A stretch of DNA of 30,876 nucleotides from JALYXS01 sp051003795 (GCA_051003795.1 JBPCKZ010000213.1:1-30876); one strand, 5' to 3'. Counted from the first letter of the stretch, positions 18,197-26,279 are shown. The notes: generated from the sequence alone by a model not told the origin. Made by a program: numbers and translations.

Positions 18197-19797
18197 AGGC
18201 GTTCGCGAACCTTTTCACCGCGCTCGACGACACCACGAAAACCAATGAAAAAATTCACGCGCTCACGGAGTATTTTTCATCCGTTCCACCAGCGGACGCC
18301 GCTTGGGCGCTGCATTTTCTAATCGGCCGCCGTCCGAAAAGGCTGATCGAAACCCGCAAGCTGGTGGCATGGGCCAGTGCCGAAGCCGGCGTGCCGGATT
18401 GGCTGTTCGGCGAATCGTATCACGCGGTCGGAGATTTGGCGGAAACCATCGCGCTGCTCCTCCCCAAGCCGGAACAATCGACCGATCTGCCGCTGCATTA
18501 CTGGGTTGAAGAGCGCTTGCTGCCGATGCGCGAATGGGACGACGATCGCCGCCGCAATTCACTGGTGAACGCGTGGCGCGAGATGAATGAAGGCCAGCGG
18601 TTCGTCTGGAACAAGCTCATCACCGGCGGCTTCCGCGTGGGCGTGTCGCAAAGCCTGGTGGTGCGCGCGCTCGCGAGCGTGAGCGGCATTGAGGCCGGCG
18701 TGCTCGCGCATCGCTTGATGGGCGATTGGCAACCCACGGCGGATTTTCAGGCGAGCATTCTCGCGAAGGATTCGGAAGATGCGGACGTCAGCCGGCCGTA
18801 CCCGTTCTTCCTTGCCTATCCGATCGAAGGCGAGATCGAATCGCTGGGCGGCATCCGCGAATGGCAGGTGGAATGGAAGTGGGACGGTATCCGGTCGCAA
18901 CTGATCCGGCGCAAGTGGCGAACGTTCATCTGGTCGCGCGGCGAAGAGTTGGTCACGGAGCGTTTTCCGGAGCTCGAAGCGCTTGGCGGCTTGCTGCCGG
19001 AAGGCACCGTGATCGATGGCGAAATTCTACCGTGGGTTGGCGCCGCGCCGGAGGGCATGCCGCTCCCGTTCGCGCAGCTCCAGCGGAGGATCGGGCGGAA
19101 GGTTCTGGGCTCGAAAATTCTGAGCGAAGTTCCCGTCGTCGCGATCGCGTACGATCTGCTCGAACTCGGCGGGTCCGACATTCGCGAGCGTCCGCTCGAA
19201 TGGCGCCGCGCGCGGCTTGCGGAGATCGTGGAAACGATCAAGGCGGCGGGCCGCATCGTGCTCTCGCCCGTGGTCGAAGCGGGCTCCTGGGAGCATCTCG
19301 CGGCCCTGCGCCTGGAGGCGCGCGAACGACGCGTCGAGGGGTTCATGCTGAAGCGGCTGGGCTCCCCCTACCGCGTGGGCCGCAAGCGCGGCGATTGGTG
19401 GAAATGGAAAATCCAGCCCTACTCGGTGGACGCGGTGCTGCTCTACGCGCAGCCGGGCAACGGCCGCCGCGCCAGCTTATTTACCGACTACACGTTCGCG
19501 GTGTGGGACGGCGGCGAATTGGTCCCGTTCGCGAAGGCGTACTCGGGCCTGACGGATGAAGAGATTCGCAAAGTGGACGCGTTCGTTCGCCGCAACACTT
19601 TAGAGAAATTCGGCCCCGTGCGGTCCGTCAAGCCGGAACTGGTTTTCGAGCTGGCGTTCGAGGGGATTCAGAAGAGTCCGCGGCATCGTTCCGGAATTGC
19701 AGTGAGGTTTCCGCGAATGGCGCGATGGCGGATCGATAAGAAACCCGAAGACGCCGACACGCTCGAAACCATTCGGGCGCTGTTACCCACCCGCTAA
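18193..19797 (+). CDS. ATP-dependent DNA ligase
   Basis: A 534-residue ATP-dependent DNA ligase of the bacterial repair type that pairs with an MBL exonuclease. The N-terminal helical DNA-binding domain (about 1-200) contains FRVGVSQSLVVRAL. The adenylation motif I is E-W-K-W-D-G-I-R, with the nucleophile Lys229. Later nucleotidyltransferase motifs are VIDGEI (about 273-278), EGFMLKR (about 382-388) and WWKWKI (about 402-407), and an OB-fold C-terminal domain ends in the RFPRMARWRIDK pattern typical of the family. The start is GTG at 18193 in the overlap GTGA with the exonuclease stop, indicating translational coupling. The Lhr-like helicase and PdeM-like phosphoesterase that often complete this cassette are not in the window. 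Confidence 0.93.
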   Translation: MKAFANLFTALDDTTKTNEKIHALTEYFSSVPPADAAWALHFLIGRRPKRLIETRKLVAWASAEAGVPDWLFGESYHAVGDLAETIALLLPKPEQSTDLPLHYWVEERLLPMREWDDDRRRNSLVNAWREMNEGQRFVWNKLITGGFRVGVSQSLVVRALASVSGIEAGVLAHRLMGDWQPTADFQASILAKDSEDADVSRPYPFFLAYPIEGEIESLGGIREWQVEWKWDGIRSQLIRRKWRTFIWSRGEELVTERFPELEALGGLLPEGTVIDGEILPWVGAAPEGMPLPFAQLQRRIGRKVLGSKILSEVPVVAIAYDLLELGGSDIRERPLEWRRARLAEIVETIKAAGRIVLSPVVEAGSWEHLAALRLEARERRVEGFMLKRLGSPYRVGRKRGDWWKWKIQPYSVDAVLLYAQPGNGRRASLFTDYTFAVWDGGELVPFAKAYSGLTDEEIRKVDAFVRRNTLEKFGPVRSVKPELVFELAFEGIQKSPRHRSGIAVRFPRMARWRIDKKPEDADTLETIRALLPTR

Positions 19798-19876
19798 GTA
19801 TTTTCTTTTGGCACTCTAACTGCTTCACCTCAATCTCGTTCTGGCGTGCGACAGTCACGCGAACGGGAGGAAAACC

Positions 19877-20026
19877 ATGCTTTGGACAATTTTCGTGATT
19901 CTGCTGGTGCTGTGGCTGCTCGGACTCGTTACTGGTACGGCGTTCGGAGGGTTCATCCACATTTTGCTTGTCGTGGCCCTGATCGTCGCGGTCATTCAGA
20001 TCTTCTCCGGCCGCCGCGTGGTTTGA
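19877..20026 (+). CDS. lmo0937-family small membrane protein
   Basis: A 49-residue protein: MLWTIFVILLVLWLLGLVTG, then TAFGGFIHILLVVALIVAVI and QIFSGRRVV. Two transmembrane helices are separated by a short Gly-rich turn, with a basic C-terminal tail. This matches the lmo0937-type small membrane proteins found in many bacteria and often linked with stress; their molecular role is unknown. The start is fixed by a strong ribosome site, GGGAGG at 19865-19870, six bases before the ATG. A long hairpin follows 12 bases after the stop. Confidence 0.85.
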   Translation: MLWTIFVILLVLWLLGLVTGTAFGGFIHILLVVALIVAVIQIFSGRRVV

Positions 20027-20038
20027 ACGGCTTCATCA

Positions 20039-20070
20039 CCGTGGGAAGACGATCGACGATCTTCCCACGG
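20039..20070 (+). terminator. Perfect 11-bp hairpin after the small membrane protein gene
   Basis: Arms CCGTGGGAAGA (20039-20049) and TCTTCCCACGG (20060-20070) are perfect inverted complements around a 10-base loop. It begins 12 bases after the stop of the lmo0937-type gene. There is no T-run after it, so it could be a bidirectional or Rho-assisted terminator, or an intergenic repeat element. The same block has a related copy beside the second receptor gene. Confidence 0.5.
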
Positions 20071-20090
20071 CGATCGCGATTCAACAGTAC
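20041..20090. repeat. 50-bp repeat, copy A (matches 22917-22966)
   Basis: Ungapped alignment with 22917-22966 gives 39 identities in 50, including 10 of 10 over the block CGATCGCGAT and 8 of 10 over the last ten bases. In copy B this segment covers the last two codons and stop of the Oar-like receptor and the hairpin downstream of it. Copy A reads Y-C-stop where B reads Y-W-stop. Copy A may be the remains of another receptor gene's 3' end with its terminator, or a dispersed palindromic repeat. Confidence 0.6.
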
Positions 20091-20303
20091 CCTCGCCTTC
20101 ACTGCCCCGCCTTTAAGTTCAGTCTCTCTTCCGCTACCACTTCACCCGGCGGAGTCCAAATCGTAACTTTTCAACCGGCCGGCGCGAATTCACGAATGCA
20201 TGCATGATTCAATGTGCCGCCCCCGACTGAACGCGGGATACGTGCCCAATCGGGCAACCGATCATACGGGAGCAGCCACTTGACGCTAGACGGTCAAAGA
20301 ACG

Positions 20304-20915
20304 ATGCTCCTGCTGCGTCCCGAGGGACTTCCTTCGGAGTTACGAGCCGCCACCACTCATCGAGAACTGATCGCCGGGGAACTGCTGTATCGCCGCGGCG
20401 ATCCCGCGAACGCGATTTTCGCGGTCGAGCGTGGCAGGCTCCAACTGCTTTCTTATACGAGTGGAGGAAAACCGGTTCCCCTATATGTAATCCGCGCCGG
20501 CGAATGCGTCTCGGAAGCGGCCCTGTTCGCCCAGAGTTACTGTGGAGACGTTGTTGCCGAAGTGGCCTCGCGGCTGTCGGTATTTCCCAAAGGACCGCTT
20601 CTCGCCGCATTCCATGGCGACCCTGCAATATCGCGGGAGTTCATGGTTTCGTTAACCAGGCGATTTAATCTGATCCGCCATCGGCTCGAATTGCGCAACG
20701 TGCAATCCGCCCGCGAGCGCGTTCTTCAACACCTCGTCGCCTCCGCCGCCCCGGGACAGTCCAGGATGATCCTGGATCGTCCCCTGAAGAGCGTCGCGGA
20801 CGACATTGGTCTCACCCATGAATGCTTCTATCGGACTCTAGCCCAACTAGAAAAAGAAGGCATCGTGGCTCGAAAGAAAGGGTATGTTTCTTTACGAATT
20901 CCCAAACCTACATGA
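20304..20915 (+). CDS. Crp/Fnr-family transcriptional regulator
   Basis: A 203-residue regulator from the ATG at 20304; the open frame extends 30 codons upstream without a convincing start or domain. An N-terminal cyclic-nucleotide-binding-type beta barrel is visible (GELLYRRGDPANAIFAVERGRLQLL; VIRAGECVSEAALF), then the long dimer helix (ISREFMVSLTRRFNLIRHRLE) and a winged helix-turn-helix (KSVADDIGLTHECFYRTLAQLEKEGIV, about 162-188). There is no N-terminal Cys cluster, so it is not an Fe-S FNR, and the classic cAMP-binding arginine motif is not evident. The effector is unknown. It precedes the DUF417 and Met-rich genes on the same strand and is the natural candidate to control them. Confidence 0.88.
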   Translation: MLLLRPEGLPSELRAATTHRELIAGELLYRRGDPANAIFAVERGRLQLLSYTSGGKPVPLYVIRAGECVSEAALFAQSYCGDVVAEVASRLSVFPKGPLLAAFHGDPAISREFMVSLTRRFNLIRHRLELRNVQSARERVLQHLVASAAPGQSRMILDRPLKSVADDIGLTHECFYRTLAQLEKEGIVARKKGYVSLRIPKPT

Positions 20916-20967
20916 CCTGGATCATAGGACTGCGGTCCCCGCGGGTGTATTCAGTTAGGCAAAGACT

Positions 20968-21492
20968 ATGGAAAACGATAGGTACTCCGCGGGGCGAATG
21001 CTTCAGAACACGGGCGCGGAAGTAATCCGATATGGGTTGGTTCTGGTGATCTTTTGGATTGGCTGCCTGAAATTTAGGGCGTACGAGGCTAAGGGCGTTT
21101 TCGCCCATGCTTCCAACAGCCCACTGCTCTCGTGGGCGTATGGGATCCTCGATGAGCGCAATTTCTCTCGCGCGCTCGGGGTCGTTGAAATTACGTTAGC
21201 GGTGCTGATCGCCACTCGCCGGGTTTGGCCGGGAGCGTCCGCCGTTGGCAGCCTGGGCGCTATCGCGATGTTCCTAACGACACTAAGCTTTCTCCTGACC
21301 ACGCCCGGAGTTTGGCAGCCGGACTATGGGTTCCCGTTTCTATCCGGCGCGCCTGGGCAGTTTCTGGTGAAAGATGTCGTCTTGCTCGGGGCCGCAATCT
21401 GGACGGCGGGAGAGGCGCTCCTCGCCAGTAACGATGGAAGCCGGCCGGCTATCGGGCGGAGTGGCGGATCGAGGGAGCCCATTGAAGTTTGA
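20968..21492 (+). CDS. DUF417 (YkgB/RclC-like) membrane protein
   Basis: A 174-residue protein with four predicted transmembrane helices. Family hallmarks are the N-terminal IRYGLVLVIFWIGCLKFRAYEAKGV, then NSPLLSW, GVVEITLAVLIA, a Ser/Thr/Phe-rich third helix (FLTTLSFLLTTPGVW), and the FLSGAPGQFLVKDVVLLGAA segment. The E. coli member RclC belongs to the reactive-chlorine response, and other DUF417 proteins sit in oxidative or metal stress loci; a molecular activity has not been established. It lies 52 bases after the Crp/Fnr gene and 59 bases before the Met-rich exported protein, suggesting a common regulon. The last 25 residues are hydrophilic and variable. Confidence 0.85.
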   Translation: MENDRYSAGRMLQNTGAEVIRYGLVLVIFWIGCLKFRAYEAKGVFAHASNSPLLSWAYGILDERNFSRALGVVEITLAVLIATRRVWPGASAVGSLGAIAMFLTTLSFLLTTPGVWQPDYGFPFLSGAPGQFLVKDVVLLGAAIWTAGEALLASNDGSRPAIGRSGGSREPIEV

Positions 21493-21537
21493 AGTTGTAG
21501 TTCCGTAAAAAAACGAGTCAATCGACAACGAAGTGAA

Positions 21538-21543
21538 AAGGAG
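21538..21543 (+). promoter_or_regulatory. Strong ribosome binding site of the Met-rich protein gene
   Basis: AAGGAG, eight bases before the ATG at 21552. It is stronger than most ribosome sites in the window and fits a highly made exported protein. Confidence 0.6.
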
Positions 21544-21551
21544 AATCACAA

Positions 21552-21986
21552 ATGCGTAAACGGATACAGACGGTTTTGGCAGCGGTCGGATTGCTTAGCG
21601 GACTTGCTCTAAGTTCGGCCCGCGCCCAGACGAGCGACGACAAGAAGATGTCCGACGAAAAAATGTCCAGTGACAGTATGTCGGGCAAGAAGATGTCGGG
21701 CAAGAAAATGTCCCATCAGGCGATGATGGACAAGATGAACGGTATGTCCGTCGACGACAAAGCCGCCATGTTCGACAAAATGACGGAGAAGGACAAGATG
21801 TCCGCAATGAAGATGTCCGGTAAAGATATGAGCACCATGTCGTCCGGCGACAAGATGGACATGATGAGCAAAATGTCAACCCAGGATAAAGCGGACATGT
21901 TCGACAAGATGCCCATGGAAAAGAAAATGGCCATGATGAAGGGCGGGTCCATGATGCACAAGAAAATGGACAAGATGGACAAGTAA
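21552..21986 (+). CDS. Exported Met/Lys/Asp/Ser-rich (MXKDX-like) protein
   Basis: A 144-residue protein with a clear signal peptide (RIQTVLAAVGLLSGLALSSARA, cleavage near residue 25). The mature part (about 119 residues) has 30 methionines by my count, about 25%, in short irregular repeats such as KKMSGKKMSG, MFDKM (twice), KDKMSAMKMSGKDM and DKMDMMSKM. It has no cysteine and two histidines. It resembles the 'pentapeptide MXKDX repeat' proteins of Proteobacteria. Methionine-rich exported proteins can bind Cu(I) or Ag(I), or act as scavengers of oxidants; neither is shown here. It follows the DUF417 and Crp/Fnr genes and precedes the decayed cytochrome. Confidence 0.85.
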   Translation: MRKRIQTVLAAVGLLSGLALSSARAQTSDDKKMSDEKMSSDSMSGKKMSGKKMSHQAMMDKMNGMSVDDKAAMFDKMTEKDKMSAMKMSGKDMSTMSSGDKMDMMSKMSTQDKADMFDKMPMEKKMAMMKGGSMMHKKMDKMDK

Positions 21987-22010
21987 CGTCCGAGCCGGAG
22001 AGAAGGGCGA

Positions 22011-22893
22011 ATGGATTTTCTTGGCTTCGGAAAAAGCGCAAGGCCATCGTCTTAATCGGGGGCGCCGCCGTTGTTTCTGTTTTGCTATGGGCGAATCAGT
22101 TTCGCGCCGTAGCCCAGGCGCCCGGCTCGAAACCGCCGGCAATCGGCGAAGTACCCGCGATTTAAGAGCATCCCGCTTCACTATTCTTGGCGGCCAGTTC
22201 GTGCGCCGGTTGCCATAATCAACCGAGTATCGGGGGAGCGCGAGATTTTTCCATGGACGCGCACATAGGCGCGAACGAATCGGATCCTCCGACCGAATCG
22301 TTCGCCACCGAGTTTGGCGATGAGCGGGACCTTCTCGGCATGTTTGGTTCGGGCGCCATCGAGTTGCTGGCGCGCGAAATGACTGCCGACCAGTCGGTAG
22401 AGCGCTTTGGCGCGGCGCAGACCGGTACAACCGATTTCGATCAGGACGGCGTGCAGGACGAGATCAGCGTGGGAGATCACCGCATTGACCATCTTTCAGG
22501 CCGCGCTTGGGGAATCCGGGCCGGGTCTTTCCGTCGGATACGTCGATCGGGGCGAGACGGTTTTTACTCAGGTAGGATGCGCTATCTGCCACAAGCCGTT
22601 TTTAGTTCTGAGTAACCCGGTTTTCGCCGAGCCGAATCCCTACAATCCCGCGGGCAACCTGCGGCCCGGCGGTCGTTCCCCGGCCGTTTTCCTTCGACTT
22701 GACGCGCGAGGGCATGCGTCCGCGACTCCAGCGGGAGAGCGATGGCACGGTGCTCGTCCGCGCCTTCACCGACCTGAAGCGCCACGTGATGAGCGACAAG
22801 GTTTTCCCGTGGTTCCTCAACGAGAGGGTCGCGCGGCTCGAGACGACCGCGGCCGAGATTTCACGGCTTCACAAATCGAGACTCGGACCCTAA
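22011..22893 (+). pseudogene. Degraded di-heme c-type cytochrome (peroxidase/thiol-oxidoreductase type)
   Basis: Parts of one protein appear in three reading frames. An ATG at 22011 has GGAGAGAAGG before it, but the following signal-anchor (KKRKAIVLIGGAAVVSVLLW) is in another frame. That frame hits a TAA at 22163, then continues as the first heme site S-C-A-G-C-H (CxxCH at 22202-22216) to DQDGVQDEIS. The frame shifts near 22466-22476 to ALTIFQAALG and the second heme site CAICH (22578-22592). It shifts again near 22665-22681 to SFDLTREGMRPRLQRESDGTVLVRAFTDLKRHVMSD and ends early. Intact di-heme proteins of this kind continue for another 60-100 residues. The gene is therefore dead and probably served periplasmic peroxide or electron-transfer chemistry. 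Confidence 0.82.
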
Positions 22894-22916
22894 GATAGGA
22901 ACCGGGCTTCCGCACG

Positions 22917-22966
22917 GTGGGAGGATCGTCGAATATCGTCCCGCCGCGATCGCGATTTACCAGTAC
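22917..22966. repeat. 50-bp repeat, copy B (matches 20041-20090)
   Basis: It covers the final codons and stop of the second receptor gene plus its downstream inverted repeat (arms GTGGGAGGA and TCGTCCCGC, imperfect). The match to copy A is 39 of 50 without gaps. In this orientation the hairpin could be the terminator of the minus-strand receptor gene; the minus-strand sequence after it has no T-run. Confidence 0.55.
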
Positions 22967-25900
22967 AGCTTCAGCGCCAACTGCCCCTGCCGCTCGTTTT
23001 TCGATCCGGTTATCTGCCCCGCGGTCCCCGATCCGATGGTCGTATTCGGATCGTTGAATTGCGGCGTATTGAACGCGTTGTAAAACTCCGCGCGGAATTC
23101 CAGGCTCATCCCTTCGCGCCACGGCAGCGGAAATCGTTTTGCCCCATTCAGGTCGGTGTTGAATAGATGCGGGCCGTTGATAATGCCGCGGCCGGCATTC
23201 CCGATCGTGTACTGTCCCGGAATCGAAAACGCGTTGATGTTGAACCAGCGCCCATAGCTGCGCTGGGATGGATCGATGTTCGGGTTGCCCGACACGTTCG
23301 GCACGGCGAAGTTGTTGCCGCAAACGCACGTATTCACCGTGGTTGAGGGCGTCAGGGTAAAGCCGCTCTGGAAGGTCGTGATCCCGCTCACTTCCCACCC
23401 TCCGAAGACGTACGCCAGCGGACCTTTCGTAAACCATTTTTTGCCTCTTCCAAAAGGCACTTCGTAGTTGTACGCAGCCGTGAGACGGTGCGGCGCGTTG
23501 TCCGGCGCGAGGCCGCGATCCAGATTGCGATTTACGACCGGATCGCGATAACCAAGCTGCCCCACATCGATCAGCTTCGAAAACGTGTAAGCCGCGATGA
23601 ACCCCAGGCCGGTTGAAAACCGCTTTTCCGCCTTGACCTGAAGCGAATTGTAGTTTGAAGAGCCGATCCAGCTATTGCTTGTGACACCGATTGGATATTG
23701 CGGATACGGTACATACGGAGCGGCGAATTTGCCCTGCGCGAGCGGCGCGAGAGCCACCGGAATTGCGTTCAGGTTATAGGAACCGTATTGCAAGTGCACG
23801 CCGCGCGTACCGGCATAACCCACTTCCAGGAGTACCGACTTGAATTCGCGCTCCACATTCACGTTATATTGCTCGAAATACGACATCGAATTGTGGTCGG
23901 GGAAGACGGCGACCGATGTCGCATTCTTGCCCGTCTTGTCCGCGGGAGCGTACGCAATCTGGTTGAGCGTGACTTTGGGCGTGATCTGATCCGTGCTGGT
24001 GTAGCGGCCCACATCCGAATCCGCGAACAGCGGCGTGTTGTTCATGAAGCCGTTCGCTCCCGCGCTCAACGTGCCTACCGTGAACATGCCAAACCCGCCG
24101 CGCACCACCAATTTGGAATCGGCGAACGGGGAGTAAGCGAATCCGAAGCGCGGCCCGAAATTCAACCAGTTATTGTTCCACGGCGTGTTGCGAAATCCGT
24201 TCACGCCCAATTGCTGGTATTGCCCCTGCCCCAGATTGAAATTGCTGCTGCGGTTCTGCGCCTCGTGGTACCAGAGCGGAGCGTCCCATCGAATTCCGAG
24301 ATTGACCGTGAGCTTGCGGCTCACGCGAATATCATCCTGCAAAAATAGCGCGTAAACCGCGGTGCGCGTCCGGAAATAGTCCGGGAAAATGCTGTAATTC
24401 ATCGCTTGCGGAAGTCCGAGGAGAAAGCCGGCGTAGTCGAAGCCCGTGCCGTTGAATCCGCGCTGATCCGTGAAATTGGTGTTGAAAGTCCACGAAGTAT
24501 TCATCGGACCCGGCTGCAGATTATCCGTTCGCAAGTGCCGCGCTTCGCCGCCGAATTTCAGGCTGTGCCGCCCGAGGACGAGCGACGCCACATCGGTCAG
24601 GCTGTTATTGTTCTGAAGCTCGAAGAACAGCGTGTCGGTGGTGGCGCCGAGCTGCTCGAAGTTCAGAAAATTGAAATAAGGCGTGCCGAGTTTCTGCGCT
24701 CCGTTCGGCATGCCGAAGATGCCGAGATCGTTTTCGCTGATTGTTCCATACCCGGGCGTCGTGCGCTTCGGGTATACCTGGAACCATCCGATATTCAAGC
24801 TGTTGGTGGCGCGCGGGGAAAATATGTGCACTTCGTTGATCGCCACCTGCTTGCCCGGATTCTTGGTGAAGCCGGGGCCAAGCGTGCCCGGCAGCGGACC
24901 ACCGGCCAAGCGACCAAACGCGGTTGGCTGGTCCGTGTTAAAGCGGCGCTGCGAGTAGCGGACCGTGAGCTTGTCGTTGTCGGAAAAGCTATGGTCGACC
25001 TTGGCGTCCCACTCCAGGTTGTCGTTCAACGTCGATCCGAAATTAGTAAAATTAGCGAAGGGCGTGTTGATTTGCGCCGTCGGAAATAGCGCCTGGACCT
25101 TCAACGCCGCCGGGTTGATCCGGTTGGCGGGAATCGCGTTCCCAGGGAACGGGTCGCGGATCACAACGCTCTTGCCCGAAGAGTCCGCGATGGTTCGGGT
25201 TGTCGAAGGGTCGAAGATTTCGTTCTTGAAGACCGGACGGCCCAAGGCGTCCGTACCCAATTGCGCGCCTAGAATTCGCGAGAAATCTCCGGCGCGGAAT
25301 TCCGGCAACGGCACGGTGATATTCGTGAACGCCGCCGCGCCGATCTGCTTGGTGATCTGCGTATCGAAAAAGAAGAAGGTCTTGTTCTTCTTGATCGGCC
25401 CGCCAACGGTTCCGCCGTATTGATTGCGGCGGAGTACCGGCACCTTATGCGCGAAGAAGTTGCTGGCGTTCAGGACGTCGTTACGCCAGAACTCGAAAAG
25501 TGTCCCGTGAAAGGCGTTGGTCCCGGACTTCGTCGTCGAAATCATGATGGCGCCGCTCGATTCCCCGTATTCCGCGGAGAAGCTGTTGGTCAGCGTCTTG
25601 AATTCCTGGATCACGTCGGGATTCGGATTTACCGGGTTGCCGCTCCAAACGTGCAGGCTGCTATTCACCCCGTCGATGTAGTAAGGATCTTTCCGCACGA
25701 GGCCGCCTTGGGTGATCGGCCCGTTGTTGGTGTTCACCACGCCGGGCGCCAGCAGGCGCAGGGATTGCGGGTCGCGCCCGAGCAAAGGCAGCTCGGTGAC
25801 TTGCCTGTTCTCGACGGTTGTGCCAAGCGCGCCGGTCTCCGTTTCGATTAGAGAAGCTTCCGCGTTGACGCTAACCGTATCGGTAAGCTGCCCCGGCTCG

Positions 25901-26214
25901 AGGCCGATATCGACGCGTAGTTGCCGCGTGACATCGAGTGTGACGCTCTCCCGGACAAACTTCTTGAAGCCGGAAACTTCGGCATTGATACGGTAAGTGG
26001 CGGGCGGCAGGAACTCAAACAGGTAATCGCCCAACCCGTCGGTGGTAACGGTCTGCTGAACGCCCGTGCTTACGTTGGTGAGCGTTACTTTCGCGGAGGG
26101 AATTACGGCCCCGCTCGGATCCGTAACGGTTCCTCGAATGCTCCCGCTATTCGCCTGCGCGAAAACGGAAACCGCGGAAAACGCGAAAACTAGAAACGCC
26201 AATGTTACGCGCAT
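22957..26214 (-). CDS. Oar-like TonB-dependent receptor
   Basis: An intact outer-membrane receptor of 1085 residues. It has a signal peptide (MRVTLAFLVFAFSAVSVFAQ), a carboxypeptidase-regulatory-like domain (GSIRGTVTDPSGAVIPSAKV, about 24-105), a plug region (VTELPLLGRDPQSLRLLAPG, DPYYIDGVN, SGTNAFHGTLFEFWRNDVLNASNFF) and a long barrel (NKTFFFFDTQ, LFLQDDIRVSRKLTVNLGIRWD, FEVGYAGTRG-type strands) ending in LALKLYW. Acidobacteria carry many such paralogues; the ligand is not predictable. It is shorter than the frameshifted receptor at 5416-9181 and shares only the family architecture. It lies 65 bases downstream of the aldolase gene and has its own candidate promoter. Confidence 0.92.
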   Translation of the reverse strand: MRVTLAFLVFAFSAVSVFAQANSGSIRGTVTDPSGAVIPSAKVTLTNVSTGVQQTVTTDGLGDYLFEFLPPATYRINAEVSGFKKFVRESVTLDVTRQLRVDIGLEPGQLTDTVSVNAEASLIETETGALGTTVENRQVTELPLLGRDPQSLRLLAPGVVNTNNGPITQGGLVRKDPYYIDGVNSSLHVWSGNPVNPNPDVIQEFKTLTNSFSAEYGESSGAIMISTTKSGTNAFHGTLFEFWRNDVLNASNFFAHKVPVLRRNQYGGTVGGPIKKNKTFFFFDTQITKQIGAAAFTNITVPLPEFRAGDFSRILGAQLGTDALGRPVFKNEIFDPSTTRTIADSSGKSVVIRDPFPGNAIPANRINPAALKVQALFPTAQINTPFANFTNFGSTLNDNLEWDAKVDHSFSDNDKLTVRYSQRRFNTDQPTAFGRLAGGPLPGTLGPGFTKNPGKQVAINEVHIFSPRATNSLNIGWFQVYPKRTTPGYGTISENDLGIFGMPNGAQKLGTPYFNFLNFEQLGATTDTLFFELQNNNSLTDVASLVLGRHSLKFGGEARHLRTDNLQPGPMNTSWTFNTNFTDQRGFNGTGFDYAGFLLGLPQAMNYSIFPDYFRTRTAVYALFLQDDIRVSRKLTVNLGIRWDAPLWYHEAQNRSSNFNLGQGQYQQLGVNGFRNTPWNNNWLNFGPRFGFAYSPFADSKLVVRGGFGMFTVGTLSAGANGFMNNTPLFADSDVGRYTSTDQITPKVTLNQIAYAPADKTGKNATSVAVFPDHNSMSYFEQYNVNVEREFKSVLLEVGYAGTRGVHLQYGSYNLNAIPVALAPLAQGKFAAPYVPYPQYPIGVTSNSWIGSSNYNSLQVKAEKRFSTGLGFIAAYTFSKLIDVGQLGYRDPVVNRNLDRGLAPDNAPHRLTAAYNYEVPFGRGKKWFTKGPLAYVFGGWEVSGITTFQSGFTLTPSTTVNTCVCGNNFAVPNVSGNPNIDPSQRSYGRWFNINAFSIPGQYTIGNAGRGIINGPHLFNTDLNGAKRFPLPWREGMSLEFRAEFYNAFNTPQFNDPNTTIGSGTAGQITGSKNERQGQLALKLYW

Positions 26215-26236
26215 GATATTTATCCCCGTGCCGGAG

Positions 26237-26242
26237 ATTATA
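26237..26242 (-). promoter_or_regulatory. Candidate -10 element of the second receptor gene
   Basis: TATAAT on the coding strand, ending 22 bases before the ATG at 26214, inside an AT-rich patch (GATATATAATC) in an otherwise GC-rich region. The -35 position has only a weak match. Just upstream, at 26250-26264, is a perfect 6-3-6 inverted repeat (GATTCG/CGAATC), which could be an operator or the end signal of the aldolase operon. Confidence 0.35.
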
Positions 26243-26279
26243 TATCACGGATTCGGATCGAATCTTAGCTTGCTTTATT

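Larger units (their letters stand above)
20027..20303. promoter_or_regulatory. Intergenic region upstream of the Crp/Fnr gene with a 5-4-5 inverted repeat
   Basis: This 277-base gap holds the hairpin and repeat copy A described separately. It also holds ATCGG-GCAA-CCGAT at 20249-20262, a perfect 5-N4-5 inverted repeat. That spacing is the same as the Crp/Fnr-type operator (TTGAT-N4-ATCAA), though the bases differ. It lies about 41 bases before the Crp/Fnr start codon and could be an autoregulatory site. Confidence 0.3.

Noticed and set aside
20194..20210. Near-palindrome GAATGCATGCATGATTC before the Crp/Fnr gene
   Set aside because: Only the outer four bases pair in register; the inner part is a simple GCAT repeat, so I do not call it an operator.
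21595..22047. Cys/Ser-rich minus-strand frame opposite the Met-rich gene
   Set aside because: It is the mirror of the ATG/AAG-rich repeats; no start signal.
24406..25089. 227-codon plus-strand frame over the second receptor
   Set aside because: Antisense shadow; the receptor frame on the other strand is intact and conserved.
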